Counted from the first letter of the stretch, positions 44,212 to 53,489 are shown. The stretch is 64,000 nucleotides of DNA from Guptibacillus hwajinpoensis (GCF_020524165.1 NZ_JAIVKU010000001.1:62001-126000), one strand, 5' to 3'. The notes: generated by a model from the letters alone, not told the origin. Translations and numbers: made by a program.

Positions 44212-45387
44212 ATGCGTAAATTAGAAAAAAACGAAATCATCAATGCGGTACGTCTTTCAGAATATGCCTTTCAATATACTGTGCGGAAAGATGAGCTAGA
44301 TGAAAAAATCAAGGGATATAGCGAGCATGAGATCTGGGGTGATTTTGAAGAAAATGAACTTGCTGCAAAACTTCATTTAATTGATTTTGAAACATGGATT
44401 GCTGGAGAGAAAATGAAGATGGGTGGCGTAGCATCAGTTGCAACTTATCCGGAATATAGAAGAGGGGGAAGGGTAGCACGACTGCTCTGCAATGCTTTGA
44501 TGGAAATGAAACAAAGGGGCCAAACGATCTCTTACCTCCATCCCTTTCAAATTTCCTTTTATCGAAAGTTTGGATATGAAGTGTTAAATAATTGGAAGCA
44601 GTTAGAGTTACGTGCAGAAGATTTCAAGCCACTTTCTCGTGTGAATGGAACAGTGAGACGAATTGAACTGGATCACGTATATGAAAGCTTGAATCCTGTT
44701 TACGAAACATTTGCGAAACGCTATAATGGCATGCTCGTTCGAACTGAAAAGTGGTGGAAGGAACGCGTATACTCGAAAGGGTTTCAGTTTGCTTCTTATA
44801 AAAATGAAAAGGAAGAATTGGTCGGATACGTTTATTACAAAATTGAAAATCGGAAATTGGAAGTTGAAGAAATGGTCTGTTTGGAGGGCGAAGCAAGAAG
44901 TGGACTGTGGAATTATCTCTGTCAGCACGATTCGATGATTGATGGAGGAACGATACTAACAAACGAAAGTGATCAGCTAGCATTTTTGTTAGCCAATCCT
45001 AAAGTGAAAGCAACTGTCGAGCCATATTTTATGGCGCGTATTGTTGATGTGGAGAACTTCCTTAAACTTTACCCATTTCATATTGAACGGAACGAGTCTC
45101 TCTTTCTTCATATCATTGATGAACAGGCGGAGTGGAATAATGGAAGCTATTTAATCAATGCTGAAGGTATTCGTGTATTTAAAGGAGATAAAACAAATGC
45201 AGCATGCGCTCATCCGCCAAGGAGAGGGCTTAGGTGTACGATTAATACACTAACGGCTATAGTAACTGGATATCAGAATCCATCTTTTCTCTATGAAGCA
45301 GGCTTGATCGAAGGGCCAGAGGAGGACGTTGTTCTCTTGCAACGCTTATGTTCTAATAAAGAAACAAACTTTATGGACTTCTTTTAA
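44212..45387 (+). CDS. GNAT-family N-acetyltransferase, Eis-like
   Basis: About 391 residues from ATG 44212, better spaced from TAAGGAG than ATG 44206. The N-terminal GNAT domain has the acetyl-CoA loop VATYPEYRRGGRVARLL (residues about 76-92) and PFQISFYRKFGYE. A second GNAT-like fold and a C-terminal sterol-carrier-like domain follow, the three-part layout of Eis proteins. Eis enzymes acetylate aminoglycosides or protein lysines; the true substrate here is unknown. Confidence 0.87.
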   Translation: MRKLEKNEIINAVRLSEYAFQYTVRKDELDEKIKGYSEHEIWGDFEENELAAKLHLIDFETWIAGEKMKMGGVASVATYPEYRRGGRVARLLCNALMEMKQRGQTISYLHPFQISFYRKFGYEVLNNWKQLELRAEDFKPLSRVNGTVRRIELDHVYESLNPVYETFAKRYNGMLVRTEKWWKERVYSKGFQFASYKNEKEELVGYVYYKIENRKLEVEEMVCLEGEARSGLWNYLCQHDSMIDGGTILTNESDQLAFLLANPKVKATVEPYFMARIVDVENFLKLYPFHIERNESLFLHIIDEQAEWNNGSYLINAEGIRVFKGDKTNAACAHPPRRGLRCTINTLTAIVTGYQNPSFLYEAGLIEGPEEDVVLLQRLCSNKETNFMDFF

Positions 45388-45429
45388 AAAAAATCCCATC
45401 TCAACATATGAGAGATGGGATTTTTTTTG
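45386..45429. terminator. Bidirectional terminator
   Basis: Stem around AATCCCATCTC 45392-45402 / GAGATGGGATT 45412-45422, flanked by long A and T runs. Confidence 0.88.
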
Positions 45430-45431
45430 CT

Positions 45432-45911
45432 TTATTCTTGTACATTTGCCGTTGCTTCTCTTTCCGCCTTCATGTTTCCTACATAGATCAAACGCAACGC
45501 AATCACCATTAGGAGGATGGCAATCAACCTTTTTATATCAAAAGAAACCTGTAAACCACCGAACCAACCGAAGTGATCAATAAGCATCCCCATTGACAAT
45601 TGGCCGATAACGGTTGAAATGTTTGCTGCGATGACACCTATTTTTGGAACAGCAAGAATGGTAAGAAACAGATAACCTACTCCAAACCACACGGCACTAA
45701 GCTGCCATTTTGGTGCTTCGAGTATTTTAAGCAAATCCCCATTCCCAACGAAAAGAATGACGATAAATAGTATCATTGCTCCAGTAATAAAAGTGATAAA
45801 AGTACTTTCAAATGTTCCTGCTTTTTTACTAAATGCCCCATTGATTGAAGACTGAGCGCTTAGAAAAATACCGCCAAAGACAGAGGCAAGTAGAATAAGA
45901 ATGGACATCAT
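45432..45911 (-). CDS. DMT-family transporter (DUF606/YdcZ)
   Basis: 159 residues with five hydrophobic helices and the family pattern SAQSSINGAFSKKAGTFESTFITF near the N-terminus. It is a homologue of the gene just upstream in the same operon (gap of 11 bases); such pairs probably form a heteromeric transporter. The substrate is unknown. The end is shared with a bidirectional terminator. Confidence 0.85.
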   Translation of the reverse strand: MMSILILLASVFGGIFLSAQSSINGAFSKKAGTFESTFITFITGAMILFIVILFVGNGDLLKILEAPKWQLSAVWFGVGYLFLTILAVPKIGVIAANISTVIGQLSMGMLIDHFGWFGGLQVSFDIKRLIAILLMVIALRLIYVGNMKAEREATANVQE

Positions 45912-45922
45912 GAACCAACTCC

Positions 45923-46351
45923 TTAAAAGATTAAAATAAGAGCAACGGCCATCAATAAAACGGCTATTATTTTTTCTTTCTTGACCCTTGTTGCTTTGCT
46001 TCCTAACCAGCCCTTATGTTCAATAATCATACTCATCGCCATTTGACCAACGATTACGCTAATCATTGCTAAACCTACACCTACAATAGGGATTCCGATA
46101 ACAAGGATGGTTAAATAAATAACACCTAGAAAACCGCCAGTTAACTGCCACTTTGGTGCTTTGAAAGTATAGGACAAGGATCCTTTTCCAAGAAATAACA
46201 CCACGATTCCAATAATGACTGTACCGACAGCAAAGTTATAAAAACTGCTTTCCAATTTTCCAATTGATTTTCCTAACTCACCGTAGATTGCTCCTTCCAC
46301 GCTTAGCGCGGCACCAGCAAGTAAAGCGAGGAGGTAAATGCCAAATTTCAC
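45923..46351 (-). CDS. DMT-family transporter (DUF606/YdcZ)
   Basis: About 142 residues if started at GTG 46351, which has TTGGAG at good distance; ATG 46360 or TTG 46366 are alternatives. It has five hydrophobic helices and the segment SVEGAIYGELGKSIGKLESSFYNF (split by a helix break), like its neighbour. It is the first transporter gene after the ArsR gene, separated from it by a terminator and its own operator-bearing promoter region. Confidence 0.83.
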   Translation of the reverse strand: MKFGIYLLALLAGAALSVEGAIYGELGKSIGKLESSFYNFAVGTVIIGIVVLFLGKGSLSYTFKAPKWQLTGGFLGVIYLTILVIGIPIVGVGLAMISVIVGQMAMSMIIEHKGWLGSKATRVKKEKIIAVLLMAVALILIF

Positions 46352-46378
46352 AATGAACATCTCCAATCATATTTATAA

Positions 46379-46395
46379 TTCGAGGAATATCGATA
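46379..46395 (-). promoter_or_regulatory. ArsR-type operator before the DUF606 pair
   Basis: On the minus strand TATCGATATTCCTCGAA mirrors the arsR promoter spacer TATCGAAGATCATCGAT. It lies in the same geometry, between a poor -35 and an AT-rich -10 region. Confidence 0.5.
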
Positions 46396-46403
46396 CGTTG
46401 AGT

Positions 46404-46431
46404 AAAAAAAGAGAGCTCAAAGCTCTTTTTG
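46404..46431 (-). terminator. Terminator after the ArsR gene
   Basis: Stem AGAGCT 46412-46417 / AGCTCT 46421-46426; on the minus strand it is followed by a seven-T run. Confidence 0.75.
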
Positions 46432-46734
46432 AATAAAAGTGGCTACTTGTTGAATGATTTCTTCGTTTCTCCGGTAATAAGTCCATTTTCCATGTCGCTC
46501 AGACTCGAGTAGACCTACCTTTTGCATCATAGATAAATAATGCGAAACGGTCGATTGAGACATGTTTGCTTTTTCTTGGATGTCACCAACGCACACGCCA
46601 CCCTTTTCACTGATGTTCTTAGAAAGGTGTGCGGTTGGTTTTTCAAAATGGTCCATTGGATTCTTGAGCCACATCAACATATCAATACGCGTTTGATTTG
46701 CCAGCACTTTAAAAATATCAACGTAATTTTCCAT
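46417..46734 (-). CDS. ArsR-family transcriptional regulator
   Basis: 105-residue winged-helix repressor. It has the opening VDIFKVLANQTRIDMLMWL, the recognition region KANMSQSTVSHYLSMMQKVGLL and the wing SERHGKWTYYRR. There is one Cys (about residue 48, GGVCVGDI), so a metal-thiolate sensor is not obvious. ATG 46734 has no Shine-Dalgarno sequence: a TTGACA/TAATAT promoter ends six bases before it, so the mRNA may be leaderless. It probably controls itself and the two DUF606 transporter genes downstream. Confidence 0.88.
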   Translation of the reverse strand: MENYVDIFKVLANQTRIDMLMWLKNPMDHFEKPTAHLSKNISEKGGVCVGDIQEKANMSQSTVSHYLSMMQKVGLLESERHGKWTYYRRNEEIIQQVATFIQKEL

Positions 46735-46740
46735 GCGTTT

Positions 46741-46769
46741 ATATTAATCGATGATCTTCGATATGTCAA
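46741..46769 (-). promoter_or_regulatory. arsR promoter with operator in the spacer
   Basis: On the minus strand: -35 TTGACA (46764-46769), a 17-base spacer TATCGAAGATCATCGAT (46747-46763), -10 TAATAT (46741-46746). The spacer holds the inverted repeat ATCGA/TCGAT. The predicted start falls on the A of ATG 46734. Confidence 0.65.
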
Positions 46770-46948
46770 ACGCTTTGCAAATCCTTAACATTCATGGAGA
46801 AACGGCATTAATCAAACTGGATAAGGGTATTCTGTTAACAGTTAAGCAACAGAAATGTTAAGACCAACTTAGGAAATCAGTTAAGCACGAAGACTTTTAT
46901 GAGAAATATAAAGAAATTGTATGAATTAGCAAACGAGAGGGATTTAAT

Positions 46949-48187
46949 ATGACACGCATGTTAACTGGAATCGTCATCATTCTAATGATTGGATTAATGA
47001 GCTTAGTTAGTGCCAAAGGATGGCCATCTTCAACGAAGGACGCATCTGAGAAGAGCGAATGGGTCGGATCATGGACTGCTAGCATGCAGGCTCCTGCTAA
47101 AGATGGAAACTCTCATGAAGGATTTAAGGATCAAACAATCAGGTTAATTCTTCGCCCGCATATGGCAGGGGAGAAGATGCGGATTCGATTATCCAACGAA
47201 TTTGGTTCACTCCCTTTATCTATGAAAGAAGTGAGAGTGGCTGTTTCGAGTGAAGGGGCAAGTATTGATAAGGAGACGGATCAGCTTATTACATTCAAAG
47301 GTGAAGAATCAGTGACGATTCCTGCAGGAGAAACACAATATAGTGATGCCATTGAATTTCCGGTAGATGCCAATCAAAACTTAACGGTTAGTTTGTACGT
47401 AGATCGTGAGACCGGCCCAACAACCTGGCATCAGCGCTCAAACCAGACAGTCTATATGTCTGAAAAAGGAAATCATGCCGGAGAAGAAAAAGGCTCTTCC
47501 TACACGTCAAAAGAGGAAGCCTGGTTCTGGCTTGACCGACTAGAAGTTGTACCTGATGAATCAGTAGAAGGTGCTGTTGTTGTAATGGGAAGTTCCATTG
47601 CAAATGGCAATTATTCCACGTTAAATGCAAACCGGCGTTGGCCAGATTATTTAGCGAATCGCATGAATTCGAAAAATGCTGAGGTGAAAATGTCGGTTTT
47701 AAATGCAGGGATTTCTGCCAATCACCTGATTAATAGTGAAGAAGGAAAAGGGCAGAATGCCTTTGCAAGATTAGAACGAGATGTACTTAGCCAAGAAGGA
47801 ATCAATGGTGTTATTCTACATGAAGGCATTAATGATTTAAGACACTATCCCGAATACGATTCACAGAAAATCATTGATCGAATGAAAAAAATTATTAAAG
47901 CCACTCATGATAAGAGAATGCCTATTTATGGAGGGACTTTAGCTCCTTATAAAGATTCTAGTATGTTTACGAAAGAGGGAGAGAAGACGCGTCAGGAAGT
48001 CAATGAATGGATTCGTACGAGCGGAGAATTTGATGCAGTCATCGATTTTGATAAAGCATTGAGAGATCCAGACGATCCCGAAAAGTTTCTTTCGGAGTTT
48101 GATTCTGGGGATCATTTGCATCCGAATGATAAAGGATATAAGAAGATGGCAGACACAGTCGATTTCTCAATATTTAAACAAAAGTAA
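46949..48187 (+). CDS. Secreted SGNH/GDSL-type hydrolase
   Basis: 412 residues. An N-terminal hydrophobic signal segment (about 4-22, ending VSA|KG) exports it. Residues 35-190 form a beta-rich accessory domain starting WVGSWTASMQAP, typical of two-domain SGNH esterases. The catalytic block I reads VVMGSSIANG, with Ser in the nucleophile place but Ser instead of the usual Asp before it; block III is GINDLR and block V SGDHLHPND with the Asp-His pair. The substrate is likely an acylated polysaccharide or lipid ester, not known. A terminator follows at 48257. Confidence 0.88.
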   Translation: MTRMLTGIVIILMIGLMSLVSAKGWPSSTKDASEKSEWVGSWTASMQAPAKDGNSHEGFKDQTIRLILRPHMAGEKMRIRLSNEFGSLPLSMKEVRVAVSSEGASIDKETDQLITFKGEESVTIPAGETQYSDAIEFPVDANQNLTVSLYVDRETGPTTWHQRSNQTVYMSEKGNHAGEEKGSSYTSKEEAWFWLDRLEVVPDESVEGAVVVMGSSIANGNYSTLNANRRWPDYLANRMNSKNAEVKMSVLNAGISANHLINSEEGKGQNAFARLERDVLSQEGINGVILHEGINDLRHYPEYDSQKIIDRMKKIIKATHDKRMPIYGGTLAPYKDSSMFTKEGEKTRQEVNEWIRTSGEFDAVIDFDKALRDPDDPEKFLSEFDSGDHLHPNDKGYKKMADTVDFSIFKQK

Positions 48188-48190
48188 CCC

Positions 48191-48219
48191 TTGCAAAAAG
48201 AACGAATGTTCGATAAAAT
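48191..48219 (+). promoter_or_regulatory. Promoter with LexA (SOS) box in its spacer
   Basis: -35 TTGCAA (48191-48196), 17-base spacer, -10 TAAAAT (48214-48219). The spacer contains AGAACGAATGTTCG (48199-48212), fitting the Bacillus LexA consensus CGAACRNRYGTTYC at 12 of 14 positions with the GAAC-N4-GTTC core exact. Confidence 0.6.
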
Positions 48220-48256
48220 TGAATTATCAACCGAATATACGTTCTCACATCATGGT

Positions 48257-48293
48257 ATGACTTCCACTTCTTAGGGGAGTCATCTTTTTTTTT
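48257..48293 (+). terminator. Terminator hairpin between SOS-type promoter and small ORF
   Basis: Stem ATGACT(T)CC 48257-48265 / GGGAGTCAT 48275-48283, then nine T. It serves the SGNH gene but lies downstream of the LexA-type promoter, directly before the ribosome site of the next ORF. Confidence 0.75.
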
Positions 48294-48310
48294 AGGAGGA
48301 GGGGAAGGGA

Positions 48311-48460
48311 ATGGAAAATGAGTACGTTTTAAAGCAAGCAGAGAAAGATATGAGGGAAGCGATGACACGGTTTTCAAAAGTAAAGAAACGGGATGGCATG
48401 AAAACAATTGTTCAAAGACAAATGCAGGGAAGTCGTCAATGGAAAAGAGATATTTGGTAA
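48311..48460 (+). CDS. Small basic protein (49 aa), possibly SOS-controlled
   Basis: ATG 48311 follows a strong AGGAGGAGGGG stretch; the frame ends at TAA 48458-48460. The 49-residue product (MENEYVLKQAEKDMREAMTR at the start, then KVKKRDGMK and ending WKRDIW) is Lys/Arg-rich and helical, with no signal or membrane segment. I do not recognise it. A LexA-box promoter lies about 90 bases upstream, but a hairpin with a T run stands between, so expression may need read-through. The S-box leader promoter starts 20 bases after its stop. Confidence 0.6.
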   Translation: MENEYVLKQAEKDMREAMTRFSKVKKRDGMKTIVQRQMQGSRQWKRDIW

Positions 48461-48479
48461 GTGCTCTCATAGTCACGTC

Positions 48480-48508
48480 TTGACAAATTTTGTTTGGATT
48501 GATATTTT
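48480..48508 (+). promoter_or_regulatory. Promoter of the mmu operon leader
   Basis: Consensus -35 TTGACA (48480-48485), 17-base spacer, -10 TATTTT (48503-48508), just before the S-box aptamer. Confidence 0.65.
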
Positions 48509-48523
48509 TATTAAAATATATTT

Positions 48524-48622
48524 TCTTATCCAGAGAGGTGGAGGGACTGGCCCTTTGAAACCTCAGCAACAGGTCCATTGGATACTGTGCTAACTCCAGC
48601 GGGTGATAAACCTGATAGATGA
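48524..48622 (+). ncRNA. SAM-I (S-box) riboswitch
   Basis: The leader holds the S-box core in order: TTATC (P1 5'), CAGAGAGGTGGAGGGACTGG, CCCTTTGAAACCTCAGCAAC, the ACTGTGCTAACTCCAGC block and the closing GATAG (P1 3'). SAM binding should stabilise the terminator at 48649-48675 and turn off the S-methylmethionine genes, so they are made when SAM or methionine is low. Confidence 0.95.
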
Positions 48623-48648
48623 GAGCCTTCGGTTTTATTTTGTCAGTT

Positions 48649-48676
48649 ACGCACTCATTTCGAGTGCGTTTTTTTG
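48649..48676 (+). terminator. S-box expression-platform terminator
   Basis: Stem ACGCACTC 48649-48656 / GAGTGCGT 48662-48669 and a T run, between the aptamer and mmuP. Confidence 0.85.
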
Positions 48677-48707
48677 TTTTTCTGGATGGAAAGTAAGGAG
48701 AATTAAC

Positions 48708-50111
48708 ATGGAAAACAAACAGGGTTTTAAAAGGGAAATGAGGTCAAGACATGTTGTCATGCTCTCGCTTGGAGGAGTCATCGGTACGGGGTTGTTTTTA
48801 AGTTCTGGATATACGATCCAACAAGCAGGTCCTATTGGGACGATACTGTCTTATCTGGTAGGTGCACTTGTCGTTTACCTGGTCATGCTGTGTTTGGGGG
48901 AGCTGGCGGTGCATATGCCTGAGACAGGTGCTTTTCATAGCTATGCGGCTAAATACATTGGCGGAGGAACAGGCTATACGGTTGCCTGGTTGTATTGGCT
49001 AACTTGGACAGTTGCGCTTGGTTCTGAGTTTACAGCTGCTGGTATGCTCATGCAGAGGTGGTTTCCACTCATTAACGTATGGATTTGGAGCGGGTTGTTT
49101 GCTGCAATGATTTTTATTTTAAATGCTCTAACAGTGAAATTTTTTGCTGAGAGTGAATTCTGGTTTGCTCTTGTAAAAGTTCTGGCTATCGTGTTGTTTA
49201 TTATCATAGGTGCAGCAGCGATCGTAGGATTTATTCCAATGGAAACTGGAGCAAACGAATCCTTATTCGCTAACTTCACAAATGAAGGCATATTTCCGAA
49301 TGGTGCATTTGCCATTTTAATGACGATGCTGGCAGTGAATTTTGCTTTCTCTGGAACTGAACTCATTGGAATTGCAGCGGGAGAAACAGATAAACCTGCA
49401 CAAACCATCCCAAAAGCGATTCGAACCACCTTAATACGGCTGATTCTATTCTTTGTCGGTTCAATCTTTATTTTATCCGCTCTTCTACCGGCCTCAGAAG
49501 CTGGCGTTCTAGAAAGCCCATTTGTAGCGGTACTTGAAAGAATTGGGGTTCCTTATGCGGCGGATATGATGAATTTTGTTATCCTTACCGCTATTTTATC
49601 CGCTGCAAATTCAGGATTATATGCTTCGTCGAGAATGCTCTGGTCTCTTTCGCACAAGCAAATGATTTCTCCTATTTTTGCTAGACTAAACAAAAATGGT
49701 GTCCCTCTTAACGCGGTGATTTTAAGTATGTTAGGCGGAGTACTTGCACTCCTTTCAAGCATCATTGCACCAGATACCGTTTATGTGGTGCTTGTCTCTA
49801 TATCTGGTCTGGCCGTTGTCATTGTCTGGATGAGTATTAGCGCGTCGCAATTTCTTTTTAGAAAGAAATATGTAACAGACGGCAGATCGATTAAAGACCT
49901 CAGTTATCGTACGCCATTCTATCCGATCGTTCCGATCTTAGCCTTCGTCCTTTGCTTCGCTTCTTTGGTTGGAATTGCTTTTGATCCGACCCAGCGAGTA
50001 GCGTTGTACTGTGGAATTCCGTTCATTGCATTGTGCTATGGAAATTATTATTTAACAAAACGAGTAAAGAAAAGGGGAGTAAGTGATGTGGCAGAAACAG
50101 AATCCTATTAA
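48708..50111 (+). CDS. mmuP: S-methylmethionine permease (APC family)
   Basis: 467 residues from ATG 48708, with TAAGGAG upstream; a longer frame reaching into the riboswitch is not real. It is a 12-helix amino acid-polyamine-organocation transporter. [20 protein letters not shown] near the N-terminus is the GABA/lysine-permease type opening, and [11 protein letters not shown] follows mid-protein. Being under an S-box and overlapping a homocysteine S-methyltransferase gene, it most likely imports S-methylmethionine. Confidence 0.92.
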   Translation: MENKQGFKREMRSRHVVMLSLGGVIGTGLFLSSGYTIQQAGPIGTILSYLVGALVVYLVMLCLGELAVHMPETGAFHSYAAKYIGGGTGYTVAWLYWLTWTVALGSEFTAAGMLMQRWFPLINVWIWSGLFAAMIFILNALTVKFFAESEFWFALVKVLAIVLFIIIGAAAIVGFIPMETGANESLFANFTNEGIFPNGAFAILMTMLAVNFAFSGTELIGIAAGETDKPAQTIPKAIRTTLIRLILFFVGSIFILSALLPASEAGVLESPFVAVLERIGVPYAADMMNFVILTAILSAANSGLYASSRMLWSLSHKQMISPIFARLNKNGVPLNAVILSMLGGVLALLSSIIAPDTVYVVLVSISGLAVVIVWMSISASQFLFRKKYVTDGRSIKDLSYRTPFYPIVPILAFVLCFASLVGIAFDPTQRVALYCGIPFIALCYGNYYLTKRVKKRGVSDVAETESY

Positions 50112-51030
50112 GGGCATTTTAGAAGACTTCAATTTAGTCATATTAGACGGGGCGCTTGCAACTGAACTTGAGAAATACGGATGTGACTTAAATGATTCGC
50201 TCTGGTCTGCTCGCATTTTGCTTGAAAATCCAGAGCTTATCTATCAGGTTCACTTAGATTATTTCCGTGCAGGAGCTGATTGTGCGATAACATCAAGTTA
50301 TCAGGCTACAATTGAAGGATTAACAACCCGCGGTTTAAGTAAAGAAGAGGCTGTGGAGTTAATAAAGAAAACAGTTATTCTTGCGCTCAAGGCACGTGAT
50401 GATTTCTGGGAACAGGAGGGAAAATTGAATCGTCCCAAACCTTTTATCGCTGCTTCTGTTGGTCCCTATGGTGCCGCCCTTGCTGATGGATCGGAATATC
50501 GTGGTGATTATAACGTAAGCGATGAGGTGCTTATCGCATTTCATCGTCCGAGAATAGAAGCATTAATTGAGGCAGGTGCGGATGTTTTAGCTTTTGAAAC
50601 CATACCATCTTTTCAAGAAGCGAGAGTTTTAGGTTCCCTATTACAAGAGTTTCCATCGACTTATGCATGGCTTTCTTTCACTCTTCAAAATGAGGAAAAA
50701 ATGAGCGATGGAACGACTTTAAAAGCATGTTCTCACTACTTTAAGGAAAATGCCCAGATTGCGGCAATTGGCATTAACTGTGCGTCTCCTTCACTTGTGA
50801 CGAAAGCGATTCATCAATTAGCTTCTCAAACCGATAAACCGATTATTGTGTACCCTAATTCAGGAGAAGTTTATGACGCTAAGACCAAAACATGGCGGGA
50901 TGGTGAATCATGCGATGGGATTGTCGATGGATCAAATGAATGGTTTCAAGCAGGTGCACGATTAATTGGTGGATGCTGTCGGACAAGTCCGGAACAGATC
51001 AAGCGCCTTTATGAAAGCTGGAGAGGGTAA
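50086..51030 (+). CDS. mmuM: Homocysteine S-methyltransferase
   Basis: 314 residues from ATG 50086, overlapping the end of mmuP by 26 bases. It transfers a methyl group from S-methylmethionine (or SAM) to homocysteine, yielding methionine. Zinc ligands are the Cys in GINCASP and the Cys pair in GGCCRTSP near the C-terminus; the N-terminal [14 protein letters not shown] is typical. It completes a salvage operon controlled by the S-box riboswitch. Confidence 0.94.
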   Translation: MWQKQNPIKGILEDFNLVILDGALATELEKYGCDLNDSLWSARILLENPELIYQVHLDYFRAGADCAITSSYQATIEGLTTRGLSKEEAVELIKKTVILALKARDDFWEQEGKLNRPKPFIAASVGPYGAALADGSEYRGDYNVSDEVLIAFHRPRIEALIEAGADVLAFETIPSFQEARVLGSLLQEFPSTYAWLSFTLQNEEKMSDGTTLKACSHYFKENAQIAAIGINCASPSLVTKAIHQLASQTDKPIIVYPNSGEVYDAKTKTWRDGESCDGIVDGSNEWFQAGARLIGGCCRTSPEQIKRLYESWRG

Positions 51031-51033
51031 CAC

Positions 51034-51071
51034 AAAAAGGAGGTAACGGATGTTTCGTTACCTCTCTTTAT
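51034..51071 (+). terminator. Intrinsic terminator after mmuM
   Basis: Stem GAGGTAACG 51040-51048 / CGTTACCTC 51056-51064 with T-rich tail. Confidence 0.78.
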
Positions 51072-51085
51072 TTAGTGAATTTAGT

Positions 51086-51808
51086 TTAAAATGGATTCGT
51101 CGCCCACTGCAATGACTGCTTGATGAAAATCCGCGGGTGCAATTTCAATTGACCCACCATATATTCGGCAAGGTCCTCAGGCTGCATATATTTTTCTTTA
51201 TCCTGCTCATCAAGCTTGTCCCCGAAGACGAGTTCTGTTGCAACAAGACTTGGATTAAGAGTAAAGACGCGAATGTTATTTCGACGAACTTCTTGCATAA
51301 GGGCTTCGGTCATGCCCTGGATAGCAAACTTAGAAGCACTGTAAGATGTAGAGCCAGCCGTTCCTTTTAGGCCGCTACTTGAGGAGATTGTGATAATATC
51401 ACCGCTGTCTTTTTCGATCATTTGTGGGAGAACTGCCCGCGTTACATGATACGTTCCATAAACATTGACTTCGAACGTTTCCTTCCAGTCATCGGGTTCA
51501 ATCTCTAAAAATGATCCGTAACGGCCCATTCCAGCATTATTAATTAAAATATCTGCTGTCCCGAGTTCATTTTTTAATTTCTCTACCGCAGTATTCACTT
51601 CTTCAATCTTCGAAATGTCAGCTGGAGCAACGATCGCTTTAACGCCGTGCGATTCTGCTTCGGTCGCTACTTCTTTCAGCTTCTTTTCTGTCCTGGCAAT
51701 TAAGCCAACGTGTACCCCTTCACTCGCGAGTTGAAGCGCGGTTGCACGTCCAATACCACTACTTGCGCCTGTAATATAAGCAATTTTTCCTTTAATCGTT
51801 TGTCCCAT
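51086..51808 (-). CDS. SDR-family oxidoreductase (3-ketoacyl reductase-like)
   Basis: 240-residue classical short-chain dehydrogenase. The cofactor motif TGASSGIG is at residues 14-21, NNAG near 90, and the catalytic Ser / Tyr-x-x-x-Lys as SSSGLKGTAG...YSASKFA around 143-160. The Arg in IARTEKKL after strand 2 suggests NADP(H). The family is close to 3-oxoacyl-ACP reductases and general ketone reductases; no fatty-acid genes are nearby, so a general role is as likely. Confidence 0.88.
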   Translation of the reverse strand: MGQTIKGKIAYITGASSGIGRATALQLASEGVHVGLIARTEKKLKEVATEAESHGVKAIVAPADISKIEEVNTAVEKLKNELGTADILINNAGMGRYGSFLEIEPDDWKETFEVNVYGTYHVTRAVLPQMIEKDSGDIITISSSSGLKGTAGSTSYSASKFAIQGMTEALMQEVRRNNIRVFTLNPSLVATELVFGDKLDEQDKEKYMQPEDLAEYMVGQLKLHPRIFIKQSLQWATNPF

Positions 51809-52008
51809 TCTTACTCATCCTTTCTGCAAATCTCTCTATTTTAGTCTAAAGCTAATATTCCTCGGATTCAAAGATAAGCAACCGCTTTCTAAATTTCATG
51901 AAAGCATCCATATGTTTAACTATAGTCCTTAACGGTTACAGTTACTGTGGAAGCAAAGAAAAGCTAAATCATTTTAAATCGATTAAATATAAAAAGGAGT
52001 TTTACATC

Positions 52009-53433
52009 ATGCGTAACCAATTAAAACATTACATTAATGGCGAATGGGTTGAATCAACAGGTTCAGAAACACATGAAGTAATCAATCCAGCGACAGAAGA
52101 AGTGATCGGTAAAATTAGTTTAGGAACGAAAGAAGATTTGGATAAAGCAGTGAAAGCAGCACGTGCGGCATTCCCTTCTTTCTCTCAAACAAGCCGAGAA
52201 GAACGTGTGAAAATGCTTGAAGATATCGCGGAAGAATACGCGAATCGTAAAGAAGAAATTATTGACGTGATTACACAAGAACTCGGTTCTCCACGCTCTA
52301 TTTCAGAGAAAGTTCATTACAACATGGGCTATCAACACTTCTCTGAAGCAGCAAAAGCATTGAAAGAGTATTCTTTCTCAGAAGATCGTGGCGATCATAC
52401 AATCTTTAAGGAATCCATTGGCGTGAGTGGTTTAATCACACCTTGGAACTTCCCGACAAACCAATCGTCTACTAAAATTGCGAGTGCGTTTGCAGCAGGA
52501 AGTCCAGTTGTCTTAAAACCAGCTGAAATCACACCATTTGCAGCGATTATCTTAACTGAAATCTTTGATAAAGTGGGCGTGCCAAAAGGTGTATTTAACC
52601 TCGTGAACGGCACAGGCGAAACGATCGGTGACGGCATTAGCTCACACCCTGATATCGATTTTGTATCATTCACTGGTTCTGCAGGCGTTGGTGAAAAAGT
52701 GATGAAAAACGCGGCGGAAACAATTAAGACAGTAGCACTTGAACTTGGAGGTAAATCTCCATTTGTGATGCTAGAAGATGCGGATATTACGGAAGCGGCT
52801 AAAGCAGCGGTTAGTCATATTGCAACAAACTCCGGTCAGGTTTGCTCGGCTGGTACTCGAATGATTATTCCTGCTTCTCGAAAAGAAGAATTTGAAGAAG
52901 CTGTAATAAATGTTCTTCCTGAATTTCCAGTAGGTGACCCGAACGGAAACAACTATGTGGGACCACTCGTTTCTGAAAAGCAGTGGAATACCGTGCAGTC
53001 TTACATTCAAAAAGGAATCGACGAAGGTGCCAACTTGATTGCAGGTGGAACTGGTAAGCCAGAAGGTCTTGAGAAAGGCTACTATACAAAACCAACAATC
53101 TTTACAGATGTGAAAAATGACATGGTCATTGCGCAAGAAGAGATCTTTGGACCTGTTATGTCGATCATCACATATGAGACAATTGATGAAGCGATCGAAA
53201 TTGCGAACGACGTCGTATACGGTCTTGCTGGATATGTCTTTGGTGAAGATAAAGAAACACTTCGCAAAGTCGCAACAAGCATCCGTGCCGGTCGCATTAA
53301 AGTGAATAATGCTGATATGGATTTCTCAGCACCGTTCGGTGGCTACAAGCAATCTGGTATCGGCCGCGAGTGGGGAGACTTCGGAATTGAAGAGTACCTT
53401 GAAACAAAAGCAGTACTAGGATTCCCGTCTTAA
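52009..53433 (+). CDS. Aldehyde dehydrogenase family protein
   Basis: 474 residues from ATG 52009, preceded by AAAAAGGAG; upstream in-frame starts lack a ribosome site. The ALDH motifs are [12 protein letters not shown] (with TPWN), [21 protein letters not shown] with the catalytic Glu, and the catalytic Cys in [11 protein letters not shown]. It oxidises an unidentified aldehyde with NAD(P). It differs clearly from the ALDH at 7635-9164. It is monocistronic with a terminator. Confidence 0.92.
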   Translation: MRNQLKHYINGEWVESTGSETHEVINPATEEVIGKISLGTKEDLDKAVKAARAAFPSFSQTSREERVKMLEDIAEEYANRKEEIIDVITQELGSPRSISEKVHYNMGYQHFSEAAKALKEYSFSEDRGDHTIFKESIGVSGLITPWNFPTNQSSTKIASAFAAGSPVVLKPAEITPFAAIILTEIFDKVGVPKGVFNLVNGTGETIGDGISSHPDIDFVSFTGSAGVGEKVMKNAAETIKTVALELGGKSPFVMLEDADITEAAKAAVSHIATNSGQVCSAGTRMIIPASRKEEFEEAVINVLPEFPVGDPNGNNYVGPLVSEKQWNTVQSYIQKGIDEGANLIAGGTGKPEGLEKGYYTKPTIFTDVKNDMVIAQEEIFGPVMSIITYETIDEAIEIANDVVYGLAGYVFGEDKETLRKVATSIRAGRIKVNNADMDFSAPFGGYKQSGIGREWGDFGIEEYLETKAVLGFPS

Positions 53434-53458
53434 AATAATTTAATAACGTATGAAAGAG

Positions 53459-53489
53459 AGCAGTTGCCACAAGGGCAGCTGCTTTTTTG
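53459..53489 (+). terminator. Intrinsic terminator
   Basis: Stem AGCAGTTGCC 53459-53468 / GGGCAGCTGCT 53473-53483, then a T run. Confidence 0.75.

Noticed and set aside
48603..48707. N-terminal extension of the S-methylmethionine permease
   Set aside because: The extension would be read from the S-box aptamer and terminator; AAGGAG and ATG 48708 mark the true start.
51876..51889. cre box upstream of the second aldehyde dehydrogenase
   Set aside because: AGCAACCGCTTTCT matches only 11 of 14 consensus positions and is over 110 bases from the start codon.
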